A stretch of DNA of 64,000 nucleotides from Halocaridina rubra (GCA_037179515.1 JAXCGZ010007616.1:1-64000); one strand, 5' to 3'; counted from the first letter of the stretch, positions 50,292 through 60,910 are shown. Translations and numbers: made by a program. Notes: generated by a model not told the origin, from the sequence alone.

Positions 50292-51248
50292 GTGATGGTA
50301 ACCTTAGCATCACTTCATATCAAGTAGTCATCCCTAGGCCTGGAGGATCGTGCGTCTTTCGGAGGGTAGATTCTTCAAGTACTAATATACCTGTGACAGT
50401 GATGGATGATAGTCCTCTTTCTGGATCATCATTTTATTCTAAGACAACATCTACCACTTCCGAATCTGTTGTAGCTACTTCAGGTCAGAGTATGGTTACA
50501 CCATCTGGAAAAATGATCTCTGCATCTGTTGGAACTCCTGTAGTAGTAGCTGCTTCTGTAAGAGGTATCCCAGAATCTGGGATTGTATGTAGTTCCACGA
50601 CTGGAAACTCTGGAGGTACTTCCATTAGCACAAATGCAGCTCGGATTGGTACAGCTCCCGTTTATCTCAAACTTCCTGTATCAAGTGCTGGTCTCCCAAT
50701 TACCAATGTTGCCACCAAATGGGGTGGAGATCAGGTAGCTGCCTTCCCTCCAGAGCTTAAGGACCAGATACTCGAAATACAGAAGAAAGTTACCGTCTCA
50801 GATTCCGAAGATAGTATTTCTGCTTTTAAACATCCTACAATAAATCAAGGACTTGGAATGCCCCAAGGAAACAATTTGCTTAAGGAAACTGACAGTGCTA
50901 AGTCTCTTCTTGAATCTGGAGAAGTTAAGAATGACAGTGCTCTAATGCCCAGAAATGATTCCCCTTATGGATTGCCAACTGGTTTATGCAAAATGTACCA
51001 ATATGTTGATGAAAAACGGCCATTGTTGGTTAATGGTACTAATGAACCAGTTAAAAGTGCAGTTTGGTGGGTGGGTGTCCCCAACATTTCAGAAGGTGCC
51101 ATGATCCAGATGGCAGGACCAGTGAATAGGAACACAGAAAGTTCATCCCAACCATTGGGATCGCCTATCTTGAAAACGTCAGTGCCTTTAGAGGTAAATA
51201 CATCTGTTGCAAAAAAAGAAACAGCTGGAATGCTTCCACATAATGAAA
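50292..51248 (+). CDS. Exon E: Ser/Thr-rich linker exon, symmetric phase 1-1
   Basis: Bounded by TTCTATAG before 50292 and GTAAGT from 51249, the exon is 957 bases, a multiple of three, entering and leaving in phase 1. It encodes about 319 residues with no stop: GDGNLSITSYQVVIPRPGGS, a long Ser/Thr/Gly/Val-rich low-complexity part, FPPELKDQILEIQKKVTVSD, and VKSAVWWVGVPNISEGAMIQ. I recognise no domain. It would join in frame to exon D (codon A|TG gives Met), and could be skipped without changing frame. It looks like the disordered middle of a transcription-factor-like protein, perhaps the same one that uses exons A-D. It could instead belong to a separate gene on the same strand. Confidence 0.65.
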
Positions 51249-52299
51249 GTAAGTTAAACTATTTTACAGGATCAGTTATAACAGTGCCCCTTTTCACAAT
51301 TTAAGTGTATCAACTTGAAATGTTATTTAGGACACTGTCTCCTAATCCACTCATTATGGTCACATTTGAAAATTATTGCATGTATGTTGAAGTTTTATAT
51401 ATGAGGGATATATTGGTGGGAACCCTATGAAGGGGCATTCGTTTTAATTGATCTGCATTAAGTTTATGCATTTTCATAGTATCCTTTTGGTGTTTATATG
51501 TTTCTCTGTCCTATATGTAGCTCTCGGGGAATTTTTCACCAATTAGATATGATTGTTGGAATTTGCGTACATGTCTCACTGGACTGGAATTTACTTAGAT
51601 CGTTATAATTTTTCTTAATATGCAATTATTCTCCCTGAAGCTAACAGTTTTTACAACTGTAGCAAAAGAATGAATTAAACAGGCTTCATTATATCCAGCA
51701 CATCCTCATCCCTCTTGTCAGCTGCTTTATGAAAAAAAAAAAAAAGCTGGGAGGAAGGCATTCCCGGCCACTTGTAACACTTCAGTAATACAGAGGTGGT
51801 TTTCTTTCTTCCCTACCTCAAAGATATTGGTATTATTATTGTTATAGTCTTTCTTTATTGCTACAGACTTTTTTTTTCTAATTTGGCAGTCTGTTGTATG
51901 GATATATCTAAGTAAGACTGATGAAAATGAATGACATTGAATCGTATTTTTAATGCTAAATCAGCTGTGTTCATTTATTTTACTCAGGCTATCTCCCCAT
52001 CAATAGAATATTGTGTGAGTCCTCCCGGTCTGCTTTTCTCTCAAATTCTACCCAGTCGTGAGCAATATATTCAGTTATTTATATTTTTTTACATGTAAAC
52101 TTTGTAATGGGTGTTTAAGTGGTATTATTAGTATTATTGTGGTTTGTGACAAGTAAGTATTATAATTTAAGAGAGAACCCAACCCCCTGCTCATCTGTTG
52201 TATGAAGACGGTTCATGCAACATGCAGGGAGATTGAAATTCTGTTTTTTCCATCACATAGTCATGTAGGGAATGTGAGTGTTGAATTCTCATTAGTATT
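51249..52299. other. Probable intron after exon E
   Basis: It starts at the GTAAGT donor. No further exon or transposon is recognised before the CR1 relic at 52300. Confidence 0.5.
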
Positions 52300-52480
52300 G
52301 TCTTTCCCTTCCTAATGTACTTACCAAGTCGGTGAATGTTTACTATATTATCTTGATATCATAATAGACCAAGTTTCTAAATCAGTTTTAAAACCCTAGC
52401 CTTATTATATTCGCGTCCATTTTGCCTTATCTCCGATTTTTCTTTATCAAGTGTCTAATCAGAGGGCTTGCTATCTCAAG
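52300..52480 (-). pseudogene. CR1-type LINE ORF1 fragment
   Basis: The plus-strand blocks GTCGGTGAATGTTTACTATA, AAAACCCTAGCCTTATTATA and TTTATCAAGTGTCTAATCAG align with 56290-56480, the antisense of ORF1 in the intact CR1. An old minus-strand copy. Confidence 0.62.
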
Positions 52481-53164
52481 TGAGGAGTTGAGCATTCATT
52501 TTCTCCTATAGTTCATTCTTTCTTCTACTCGGCATGGGTGTGTTCTATCCATGTAGTGGTTGAGCATAATTTACTTACCTTATTTTATTTCATTCTATAT
52601 TCTTCTTTGTTTCTTATGCGAAAGAGAAGACTACCACCTTCAAGCTCTCTTGTATGTTGTAAAAGTCTACTGATGGGGGCAGAGCAAAGGAATTGGGAAT
52701 TCTCCCTCATATTTTCCTCCATTGAAAAACATACAAAGGGGTCCTGATATGAAAACTCCAACCAAAACCCTAGCAATTTAGAGTGTTCTCTGATATAGGC
52801 TCCTCCTTAAAAGAAGAATTGCGGTCTTTGTTTTATAAATATGTCATGTACACAAAATGGCCGCACTTTGAGCATTCCCAACGTGATGATTTGCCTAACA
52901 TTCTCTTTGATTTCCTATGAGGTGACTACTGTTTTCAGGCCTACACCCGTGATCATGTAGCCCTCAGAGTTGGATATCATAACCTAGGGAATGGCGGCGT
53001 TCATCCTCTCCTCTATAAAAAAATGATCTCCTAATCTTTAGTTTGATTGTGCTTTCTCCATAGATAATCAAGTAAGATTACCTAATTGTGATTACCTAAT
53101 TGTGTTGACGGGAAAGAGCCCAAAGCTCGTATCTTCCCGTCTCCTGATCGGTTCCATTTTATAC

Positions 53165-55987
53165 TTAGTGATACTTATCATACCTGTCCTTAAAACTATG
53201 GATTGAGATAGCATTAACTACCTCCTCGCTTAGCGAATTCCAATTATCAACTACTCTTACACTGAAAAAGTATTTCCTTACATCCTGCAAAGAAGTTTTC
53301 TTACGAAGCTTCAAACTATGACCTCTAGTTCTAGAGCCAGCCATATCAAAATATCGATCCCTATCCACTCTATCATAACCATGAAGGAATTTAAAGACTG
53401 TCACCATATCCCCCCTCACTCTTCTAGCTTCGAGTGATGGTAAGTCTAATTCCCTCAGCCTCTCATCATAACTGAGATTGCGTATTTCTGGCACCAGTTT
53501 CGTGGCATGTCTTTGAACTTTTTCAAGCTTAGCTATGTGCTTTTTCAAGTGCGGATTCCAAAAGGGGGCTGCATATTCGAGTTTTGGCCTCACATAGGTT
53601 ACATAAATATTTCTGAACATTTCCTTGTCCATGTGCCTGAAGGCTACCCTTACATTTGATAAGAATGCATATGCTGCCCTTACTATGCCATTTATATGTA
53701 TTTCTGGAGACAAATCTGCCAGTATGTTTACTCCTAGATCTCTCTCATTTTCTGTCTCTTGAAGTTGTACTCCAGCCACCGAGTAGTCAAGCTTGGGCCT
53801 TCTTGCACTTGTACCCATTCTCATTACCTTACATTTTGAAGTATTGAATTTCATTAGCCACTTTTCTGACCACTCATGCAGATTATTTAGATCCTCCTGA
53901 AGTTCTCTACCATTGTTCTCGTTTTTTACTTTCTTCACAATCTTTGCATCATCTGCAAACATATTCATGAATGAATTTACAGACTCTGGTAGGTCATTTA
54001 TATATACAAGGAACAAAAGTGGCCCTAAAACTGAACCCTGTGGAACTCCACTACTAACTCTTCTCCATTCAGACACTGAGTGTCTTCCCCTAACCCTCTG
54101 TTCCCTTCCTTCTAAGTAAGTTTTTATCCATTCCAAAACATTTCCACCTATTCTAGCCATTGATTGCAGCTTCCTAATAAGTCTCCCATGTGGAACAGTG
54201 TCAAACGCTTTCTGGAAGTCTAGGAATATGCAATCTGCCCAGCCCTCTCTTTCCTGTAAGATTTGGCTTACCTCATCATAAAATTCTAATAAGTTTGTTA
54301 CTGTTGATCTACCTTCTCTGAAGCCATGTTGCCTCACTGACAAAAAGTTGAAGGATTCCAAGTGAAGAGAGATATGTTTCCTTAGTAGTGTCTCCATAAC
54401 TTTGCAAACTATGCTGGTCAAGGAAACTGGTCTATAGTTCAGAGCCGTATCCCTCCTTCCCTTTTTGAAGATAGGTATCACATTTGCTTGTTTCCAGCAT
54501 CTTGGAATCTTCCCCGACTCCAGTGACTCCTTAAATATGATACTTAGTGCCACTGATATTGTGTTTGCGCATTTTTTATGCACATGAGGGGATATGTCAT
54601 CAGGACCTGTAGCTTTATGAACATCTAAATCCATCAGCGCTTTGCATACCTCTGTGGCTGTAAGGTTGATGTTCTCTAATACCGGCCCTTGAGCTTCTAT
54701 CACTGCAATCTGAGGGGGTGGGGTATTTTCTACTGTAAATACTGACTGAAACTCCTTGTTCAATTCTTTGCAGATCTCTTCATCCGTCTCAGTGATGCTT
54801 CCATCCGCTCTCTTTAGCCTTAAAACCTGTTCTTTTACCTTCAGTTTTCCTCTGATAAAGCTGTGGAAAAGCTTGGGAATTTCTTTAGCCTTCCTGGTGA
54901 TGTCCCTCTCATAGTCTCTCTCTGCCTCTCTCCTTTTACTTAGGTAGTCATTTCTTGCTCTTTTGTAGGTTTGCCAGGCATTTATGTTTTTTCTCCTCCT
55001 ATACCTTTTCCAGCATTTGTCTCTCCACTCCTTAACTCTTTTACACCCATTATCGAACCATTTCTCTCTGGCATGAATTACACCTACTTTGGTGACAGGT
55101 ATGCAGCAATCTACTATCTTCCCATATTTCTCACAAAAGATGTCATACATTTCTTGTACAGATTTGTTGTAAAATAAGGTTCTCCAGTCAATAACTGCAA
55201 AAAGCTCATTCATTTTGATGTAATCTCCTTTCGGATAGTTCCTCCTCATGTCCTCAGTGCCTCTACTCTCAGGAAGAATATCTTCAATGATATACTCCAT
55301 CAACAACACACAGTGGTCACTCTTTCCAATTGGTGGTTCATACTCAATTTTTTCAATATCCAACACATTATCTGTGAACACTAGATCAAGTAGTGATGGC
55401 TCATCCCCACCCCTGGCCCTTGTTGGTTCCATTACATGTTGGTGTAGGAAATTCCCTTGTACGCAATCTAGGAATCTTGCCCCGAATGAGTCCTCACCAC
55501 TGTGTGGGTCAAGATTTATCCAATCTATCTCTTTATGATTAAAGTCTCCCATAATCAAAATCCTACATTTTTTTTCCCGTGCCATGTTAACAACTGAGTT
55601 TATGACTTCAATAGTACCTATATGACTTTCCTCATAAACTTCAAGCCTATTTTGGTTCCTTGGTGGGTTGTATACAACAGTTATTATAATGCTCTCTGAC
55701 CCAGTATTTATGCGAGCAACAAGAAATTCCTTGAACTCACTTTCTATAGCCAAGTTTATTTCTTCGACTTGAATCCTTTCACTTATGAGCAGTGCTATCC
55801 CTCCACCAGTCCTCTCAGATCTTTCAACCCTTAGTATTCTGAAGCCCTTAGGAAAAACTGTGACACTGTTTATGTCTTCACTCAACTTAGTCTCTGTAAT
55901 TGCTACTATATCTGCCTTACTGTTGTGAATCCTATCTTTTAATTCTACTGCCTTACCAGCTAATCCATCAGCATTTGTGTATAACAA
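53165..55987 (-). CDS. CR1-type ORF2: endonuclease and reverse transcriptase
   Basis: 940 residues without interruption. The N-terminal apurinic-type endonuclease (about 1-230) shows YTNADGL at 3-9, ITETKL at 30-35, GDFNHKEIDW near 146 and SDHC near 222. The reverse transcriptase (about 470-760) shows NYRPVSLTSI near 517, GFREGRST, FLDFQKAFDTVPHGRL, GVPQGSVLGPLLFLVYINDL near 646, and the catalytic FADDAK at about 677-682. The C-terminal region ends NWNSLSEEVVNAISIHSFKD. The product nicks target DNA and copies the element's RNA in place. The frame has no ATG at its start: the first residue is TTG, and the frame opens after a TGA about 20 bases inside the end of ORF1, in the -1 frame. Translation by reinitiation or frameshift after ORF1 is inferred. 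All catalytic motifs are intact. Confidence 0.92.
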   Translation of the reverse strand: MLYTNADGLAGKAVELKDRIHNSKADIVAITETKLSEDINSVTVFPKGFRILRVERSERTGGGIALLISERIQVEEINLAIESEFKEFLVARINTGSESIIITVVYNPPRNQNRLEVYEESHIGTIEVINSVVNMAREKKCRILIMGDFNHKEIDWINLDPHSGEDSFGARFLDCVQGNFLHQHVMEPTRARGGDEPSLLDLVFTDNVLDIEKIEYEPPIGKSDHCVLLMEYIIEDILPESRGTEDMRRNYPKGDYIKMNELFAVIDWRTLFYNKSVQEMYDIFCEKYGKIVDCCIPVTKVGVIHAREKWFDNGCKRVKEWRDKCWKRYRRRKNINAWQTYKRARNDYLSKRREAERDYERDITRKAKEIPKLFHSFIRGKLKVKEQVLRLKRADGSITETDEEICKELNKEFQSVFTVENTPPPQIAVIEAQGPVLENINLTATEVCKALMDLDVHKATGPDDISPHVHKKCANTISVALSIIFKESLESGKIPRCWKQANVIPIFKKGRRDTALNYRPVSLTSIVCKVMETLLRKHISLHLESFNFLSVRQHGFREGRSTVTNLLEFYDEVSQILQEREGWADCIFLDFQKAFDTVPHGRLIRKLQSMARIGGNVLEWIKTYLEGREQRVRGRHSVSEWRRVSSGVPQGSVLGPLLFLVYINDLPESVNSFMNMFADDAKIVKKVKNENNGRELQEDLNNLHEWSEKWLMKFNTSKCKVMRMGTSARRPKLDYSVAGVQLQETENERDLGVNILADLSPEIHINGIVRAAYAFLSNVRVAFRHMDKEMFRNIYVTYVRPKLEYAAPFWNPHLKKHIAKLEKVQRHATKLVPEIRNLSYDERLRELDLPSLEARRVRGDMVTVFKFLHGYDRVDRDRYFDMAGSRTRGHSLKLRKKTSLQDVRKYFFSVRVVDNWNSLSEEVVNAISIHSFKDRYDKYH

Positions 55988-55989
55988 TC

Positions 55990-57069
55990 TTAATGAGGCC
56001 CCATCCCCTGATCATCTGTCATTATCTTCTTTATCTCCCCTTTGTCTGGAAGAACTCTGTAATGAAAATTTTTCTTCTCTTCTTCATTTCTTTCATCATT
56101 TAACCTTCTTGCCTCTTGCAACAAGTTTTTGATCTTTCCCATCTCTTCCTGTGTTCTGTATTGTCTAATGAACACTTCTTTGAATTCTTGAAGGTCTTTT
56201 AGACTTTTTTTTCTCAACAATATTTCCCTACATGTTTCCCCTCTCTCAAAGGTTACTTTTGTTGGTCTCGGCTTTCCTCCCCTCGAATATTTACCTAGTT
56301 GGTGTATGTTTACAATATCCTCAGGACCACATACTACTCCAAGCTTTCTTATCAGGTCTACAACCCTAGCTTTATTTTCTTCAAGTCTCCCCTGCCATGT
56401 TGGCTCCTGGGACTCGCTTATGCCTGAGATTACCACTGTCTTCTCCTTATCAAGTGCCTGTCTGATGAGTGGGTTTGCCCTTTCCATCACAACGTCTTTC
56501 ATTTTTTCGATTACTGTTTCTTTATAGTCAACTGTTTGTATGTTTTCCAGTGCCACCACCTTTACAGCCTCTTTTACTTCCACATTCCCCTTTAGTGCAT
56601 CAGCAAAGGAAGTTTTCATGGCATCATTTTCCATATTCAGCTCCTGGAACTCTTTTCTGAACTGTTCAATGTTTTCCTTAATCTGGACATTCCAAGCAGC
56701 AATCTCGTCTCTCTCAGAAGAGAGCAGTGAACTAACATCTAATTCCTTTAGGTCGTCATTCAGCTGTTTGTTTTTATCTTCTTGTTTAGAAAGTCTAGAT
56801 TCTAGTTGACTCTTTTCCCCTTCCAGCTTCTTTATTCTTTTTTCTAGTTCCTTTCTCTCCTGCCCTTGTGCTTTATTTGCTTCCTCCAAAGATCTTATTT
56901 GCTCTCTGAGTGTTTCATTCTCTTTCATTTCTCCATCCATATTCTGAATTTTATCATCAAGGCTTATAACCATTTCCTCTAAATTCTTGATTTTCTGTTT
57001 GAGTCTCCTGATGGCTACCCCTCCTACCGACCCATGGATGGGAGAGGTTTGGGACAGAGATGGCGTCAT
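55990..57069 (-). CDS. CR1-type ORF1: coiled-coil RNA-binding-like protein
   Basis: 359 residues from ATG (MTPSLSQTSPIHG) to TAA. Residues about 20-190 are a long charged coiled coil (NLEEMVISLDDKIQNMDGEM, KRIKKLEGEKSQLESRLSKQ). The C-terminal half contains KTVVISGISESQEPTWQGRL, RKLGVVCGPEDIVNIHQLGK, and a basic patch with GGKPRPTKVTFE, as in LINE ORF1 proteins with an RRM-like/CTD end. ORF1 proteins coat the element RNA and act as nucleic-acid chaperones; here that is by analogy. The stop lies within the start region of ORF2. Confidence 0.85.
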   Translation of the reverse strand: MTPSLSQTSPIHGSVGGVAIRRLKQKIKNLEEMVISLDDKIQNMDGEMKENETLREQIRSLEEANKAQGQERKELEKRIKKLEGEKSQLESRLSKQEDKNKQLNDDLKELDVSSLLSSERDEIAAWNVQIKENIEQFRKEFQELNMENDAMKTSFADALKGNVEVKEAVKVVALENIQTVDYKETVIEKMKDVVMERANPLIRQALDKEKTVVISGISESQEPTWQGRLEENKARVVDLIRKLGVVCGPEDIVNIHQLGKYSRGGKPRPTKVTFERGETCREILLRKKSLKDLQEFKEVFIRQYRTQEEMGKIKNLLQEARRLNDERNEEEKKNFHYRVLPDKGEIKKIMTDDQGMGPH

Positions 57070-57239
57070 TTTTATGTTCTCCCTCTCACAGAATATAGAA
57101 AGAAGACGAGAAAGAGGAAAAAAAAAGAGAAAAACTTTTAATGAAGCTTCACACCGAATTTTTATATCTCCATATAAGTGCTATTTAGTGACTCAGTTTA
57201 TCTCTTTTCTGGTAACACACATCTTAACTTAAAAACTTG

Positions 57240-57994
57240 ACCATGGTAATTTAAGGATAAAAATAAAAAAAAAAATGCAACAAAACAAAAGTCAATCCTG
57301 AAGGAAAAATTCGAACCTGTGTCTGAGGTGGCACCCACCTGTTTCTGCTATATATTCTTCCTAACTGATAAACTTACTTGCTAACCAAGGTATGTTATCA
57401 CAAGATTAGACTTTACATTTAACTCAATATATATACAAAATAAAAACAAAATAGTAAAAGAGAAAGCTAAAAGAAAAGCAAAAAAAAAAATGAAGAAAAT
57501 AAGACAGCTGTACTACTTGGCAACTTAACTCAGTACTGTTGACAGGTGGATATTTTTTTTTTTTTACTTATTCAATTATTTCGTGTATCAAACTAACTAA
57601 CAAGTTAATATAAATGGGAAGGATACTGATTTTAACAATATATGGAACCACAGGATCAGGTAAGCGGCTTAAGAGCTTTCCCCAGTTTACACAAAAAATT
57701 AGGTAATGTGATGTGATGGCTTCACCTCTGGCAACTCTTCTAAATTTCCTTCAAGGCAGAACTGGACGGCAGCTTCTCTCTCCCCTCACGAAAAATGTTC
57801 TAAATTTTTTTTTCCTTTAATATTTTGGACAGTCTCGTCATACAACAAATATAAGTTTTGTACTCACGATACTCTGCAGGATTTCAGATTTAGGGAAATT
57901 ATGGTAAAGTTTTCCACTAAGCACTTAGTCACTCGAAACAATAAAAAATTTAAGAGGAGCAGTTCCGTGGGCATACGTGTCGTACAAAGCCTCT
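57240..57994. other. Gene-free stretch
   Basis: AT-rich with A and T runs. A B-box-like GGTTCGAATTT on the minus strand at 57309-57319 hints at another decayed tRNA-derived element, but the rest of the tRNA shape is poor. Confidence 0.4.
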
Positions 57995-58161
57995 CCTGAT
58001 TTAACTCACTGCTTTTATTACTGCTAGAAATTGCTTCACTGCTCAGATTCGTAGGTCTAAAGCTTCCTTTTTAAGAAGGAATATTGATGATTTTAGCTCC
58101 TCTCCAACTAATAAAGTGTTTGGTTCTGAGCCAAAAACTCTCTCCAAAAACTTCTGTAACT

Positions 58162-58198
<37 letters not shown>

Positions 58199-58740
58199 GT
58201 TTTGATGGTTATGTAACTTGCTCTCTCACTGACAAAGCCACTCTCTTAGGCTCTCATTTTTTTGCCAACTCTTCTGTAACTGATTAATGTGCACCTGACT
58301 CTCGTACTTTACCCCTCTCTAAATATATGCCCTACCCAATCCTTTCTGCCCAATGTCTGTAAATTTCTTCACTCTTTACAGATGTACAAAGCATCTGGAC
58401 CCAATAGTACCCCTGCAAGGTTCCTTAAGGAGTTTGGGGATGAACTGGCATATGAGCTTTTCCATCTTGTTCGCCTCATTCTCTCAACCAATATTTATCC
58501 TTCATCTTGGAAGCACGCCCTTGTTCAGCCTGTTCCTAAGAAGGTTGATCATTCTATTCCTTCCCACTACTGACCAATTGCCCTAAGTTCTGCTGTTGCT
58601 GAAGTATTCAAAACTTTGCTCAGTTCTTTCTTCTTTAGACATCTTGACTCTAACTCGCTTATTTCAGTTGCCAGTATGGCTTTCCCAAGGAAAGATCTAC
58701 GGATGACCTTCTGACCTATCTCACTCATTTATGGTCACCT
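57995..58740 (+). pseudogene. Jockey/I-like LINE, 5' part, interrupted
   Basis: Plus-strand frames read FFRRNIDDFSSSPTNKVFGS, KASGPNSTPARFLKEFGDEL, RLILSTNIYPSSWKHALVQP, VPKKVDHSIPSHY then a stop, PIALSSAVAEVFKTLL. These are the finger and early palm of a LINE reverse transcriptase (SWKHALVQPVPKK, PIAL blocks). A CT microsatellite expansion lies inside at 58160-58195. The frame is broken by stops. The copy resumes at 59641 after an RTE-like insertion. Confidence 0.75.
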
Positions 58741-59640
58741 AAAGGTTATGAGGTGTACAAGAAATGAGGATGGTGCTGGATTGAATGTTATGTTGAATGG
58801 AGAAACACTTGAGGAAGTTAATCAGTTTAAGTATTTAGGCTCGGTTATAGCTGCAAATGGTGGAGTGGAAGCAGATGTGTATCAGAGAGTGAATGAAGGA
58901 TGTAAAGTGTTGGGTGCATTGAAAGGAGAGATGAAGAATAGAAGGTTGGAAAGGAATGTTAAGAAAGTTTTGTATGAGGAAGTGGTTGTGCCAACTATGA
59001 TGTATGGATCAGAGTTATGGGGTATGAAAGTAAGTGAGAACCGTAAACTAAATGTGTCTGAGATGAAATACCTGAGGAGTATGATTGGTGTATCTCGATT
59101 GGATAGGGTTAGGAATGAAGTGATGAGAGCAAGAATGGGTGTGAGGAGAGAAATTGCAGCCAGAGTAGATATGAATGTTCTGAGATGGTTTGGCCATGTG
59201 GAAAGGATGGATGATGAAAGACTGCTGAAAAAGGTGATGAATGCGAGAGTTGATGGGAGAAATGCTAGAGGGAGGCCTAGGTTTGGATGGATGGATGGAG
59301 TAAGGAGAGCCCTGAATGATAGGAGGATGGATGTGAGGGAAGCAAGCAAGTGTGCTAGGAATAGGAATGAGTGGCGAGCGATTGTGACACAGCTCTGATG
59401 GGCATCTGCTGTTGCCACGGGGCTGCATCTTACAGAGGTAGCCCTGTGGTAGGGGCAGTAGGAGGAGTTGGCAGTTGTGAAGCGACACAGGTTGTGGAAG
59501 AGCTGGGAAGATGGGCTGTGGCACTCCAGCAGTGCCATCTGAACGGTCGCTAGCTCCCTCGTCATTGCCCATAGAGCAAAGTAATCCACTTATTGTTTTC
59601 TTTTCTTGATGTCGGCTACCCCCCAATTAAAGGGGGAAAC
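58741..59640 (+). mobile_element. RTE-like LINE fragment nested in the Jockey/I-like LINE
   Basis: It starts abruptly inside a reverse transcriptase and ends with TAGATAGATAGATAGA, a short tandem 3' tail as in RTE-type LINEs. The host LINE's protein resumes after it (HLWSP before, SLKIYEESFF after) with almost no loss, so this is a 5'-truncated insertion. The 3' UTR includes ACCCCCCAATTAAAGGGGG, a small stem. Confidence 0.75.
58748..59398 (+). CDS. RTE-like LINE reverse transcriptase, C-terminal fragment
   Basis: 216 residues, open to TGA. It reads LEEVNQFKYLGSVIAANGGV, EADVYQRVNEGCKVLGALKG, VVVPTMMYGSELWGM, RNEVMRARMGV, VLRWFGHVERMDDERLLKKV and ARGRPRFGWMDGVRRAL, the typical thumb and C-terminal domain of RTE-type reverse transcriptases. 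The ATG at 58748 is an internal Met: the endonuclease and catalytic palm (YxDD) are absent through 5' truncation. It has an intact frame but cannot encode an active enzyme. The relic at 63210-63835 is the same family and overlaps only its first ~40 residues. Confidence 0.85.
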   Translation: MRCTRNEDGAGLNVMLNGETLEEVNQFKYLGSVIAANGGVEADVYQRVNEGCKVLGALKGEMKNRRLERNVKKVLYEEVVVPTMMYGSELWGMKVSENRKLNVSEMKYLRSMIGVSRLDRVRNEVMRARMGVRREIAARVDMNVLRWFGHVERMDDERLLKKVMNARVDGRNARGRPRFGWMDGVRRALNDRRMDVREASKCARNRNEWRAIVTQL

Positions 59641-60910
59641 AGCCAAGGTAGATAGATAGATAGATTCTTTGAAGATCTATGAGGAATCTTTTTTCGTTGC
59701 CCTTGATATCATAAGGCTTATGTCAGAGTGTGACTCAAGGCTCTGCTGGCCAGATTTCCTGCTCATGGCTTTATGTCTTCTCTCAGTTCTTTGATTTATA
59801 GTGTTCATTCTGGCCGTTTTACATATGTGTTGACAGTGCAACATCTAACCCATTCCCAGTTACCAGTAATGCTCAACAAGGATCTATTGTTTCACCTACT
59901 GCTTTCCTTCACTTCATCAACTATCATCTCCAGTCCCATCTTCTTCTCTTCTTCGCACCTTTACCGACTATTCTACCCCTCATTTTTCCTCTGCCTTCTC
60001 TACACTTCCTTCATCTGCTACTTGTCATCAGTCTAATATCAGTCTTTCTTCAATTCTCAACTCTGATTTACAGAGGGTATCTGAGTGAGGCACCCATGAT
60101 TAAATAATTTTTAATGCCTCCAAGACACAGCTTCTGACTGTCTCTTAATATTCTTCTCCAACTAAATTTATCTTCTTAATTTATATCAAAATAGTAGGAA
60201 TCCAGATAGCCCCTAACTTGTCTTTGGGGTTCTGTTTCATTTTCGTCATTATATTTCCTCTTTTCAATTACTATAAATTTTTAAAGGTTTTATCTGTCCC
60301 TGCTTAGAATGCTGCTTGCACATCTGAGGTGCTTCTTCTTATACTTATCCCCTTGATGGGGTTTAATGTAAGGCAAGCATACTCTTCAATGACCCTTCTC
60401 TTACTTCTAATCTAGATTCTCTTTCACACCGTCATAAGATATCATCTCTTTCTCTTTTCTATTATTACTACTTCATTGCTGCTTTGGTGAGTTGGCGAGT
60501 TGCATCCCTCCCCCACTGCCGAGGCCGTGTAACACTCCCAAAGCGGCCTCATCTCACAGGAACTGTGTGAAGATTTGTGGTTTGCAGATTGGTTGGTGCA
60601 GTGACTACTTCTTCCCATTCACCTCCAGACTCTGGAACTCTTTTCCTTCTTGTGTCTTTCGTAATTCTTATGACCTACCTTCCTTCAAAAAGCATATCTA
60701 TTGTCATTTTAGGGCCTAAACCTTCCACATCTCTAGGTACTCATTACGTCGACTATTCTTTCAGCCTGTCCTTTTCGTATTGTTTGTCATTCTCTTGTTT
60801 TTGCCTTGTCCTTCAACTTCCACTTTTTCTTTGTCTAATTGTTTTTCTTGGTGCCCGGGGCCGATGAGGGCAGTTTTCTTACCTTTCCCAGTGTCACACT
60901 CATAAAAATA
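59641..60910 (+). pseudogene. Jockey/I-like LINE, 3' part
   Basis: It continues from SLKIYEESFFVALDIIRL through broken palm and thumb frames (IIFNASKTQLLTVS, SDLQRVSE) to the C-terminal ASCIPPPLPRPCNTPKAASS, FFPFTSRLWNSFPSCVF and NSYDLPSFKKHIYCHF. The 3' UTR has GGGGCCGATGAGGGCAG and CCAGTGTCACACTCATAAAA. Together with 57995-58740 it makes one inactive copy. Confidence 0.75.

Larger units (their letters stand above)
53070..57230 (-). mobile_element. CR1-type LINE, near full length, both ORFs open
   Basis: A minus-strand element with ORF1 (55990-57069) and ORF2 (53165-55987). The 3' end, read on the minus strand, finishes in two tandem copies of CACAATTAGGTAATC near 53076-53105, without poly(A). 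Short 3' repeats instead of poly(A) are typical of CR1/L2-type LINEs. The 5' limit is uncertain; about 160 bases of possible 5' UTR precede ORF1. Uninterrupted ORFs of 359 and 940 codons suggest a recent insertion. It lies antisense to the host exons, probably within the intron between E and D. Confidence 0.88.

Noticed and set aside
58882..59626. Minus-strand ORFs of 192-235 residues
   Set aside because: Antisense of the RTE-like reverse transcriptase; the plus frame has clear family motifs.
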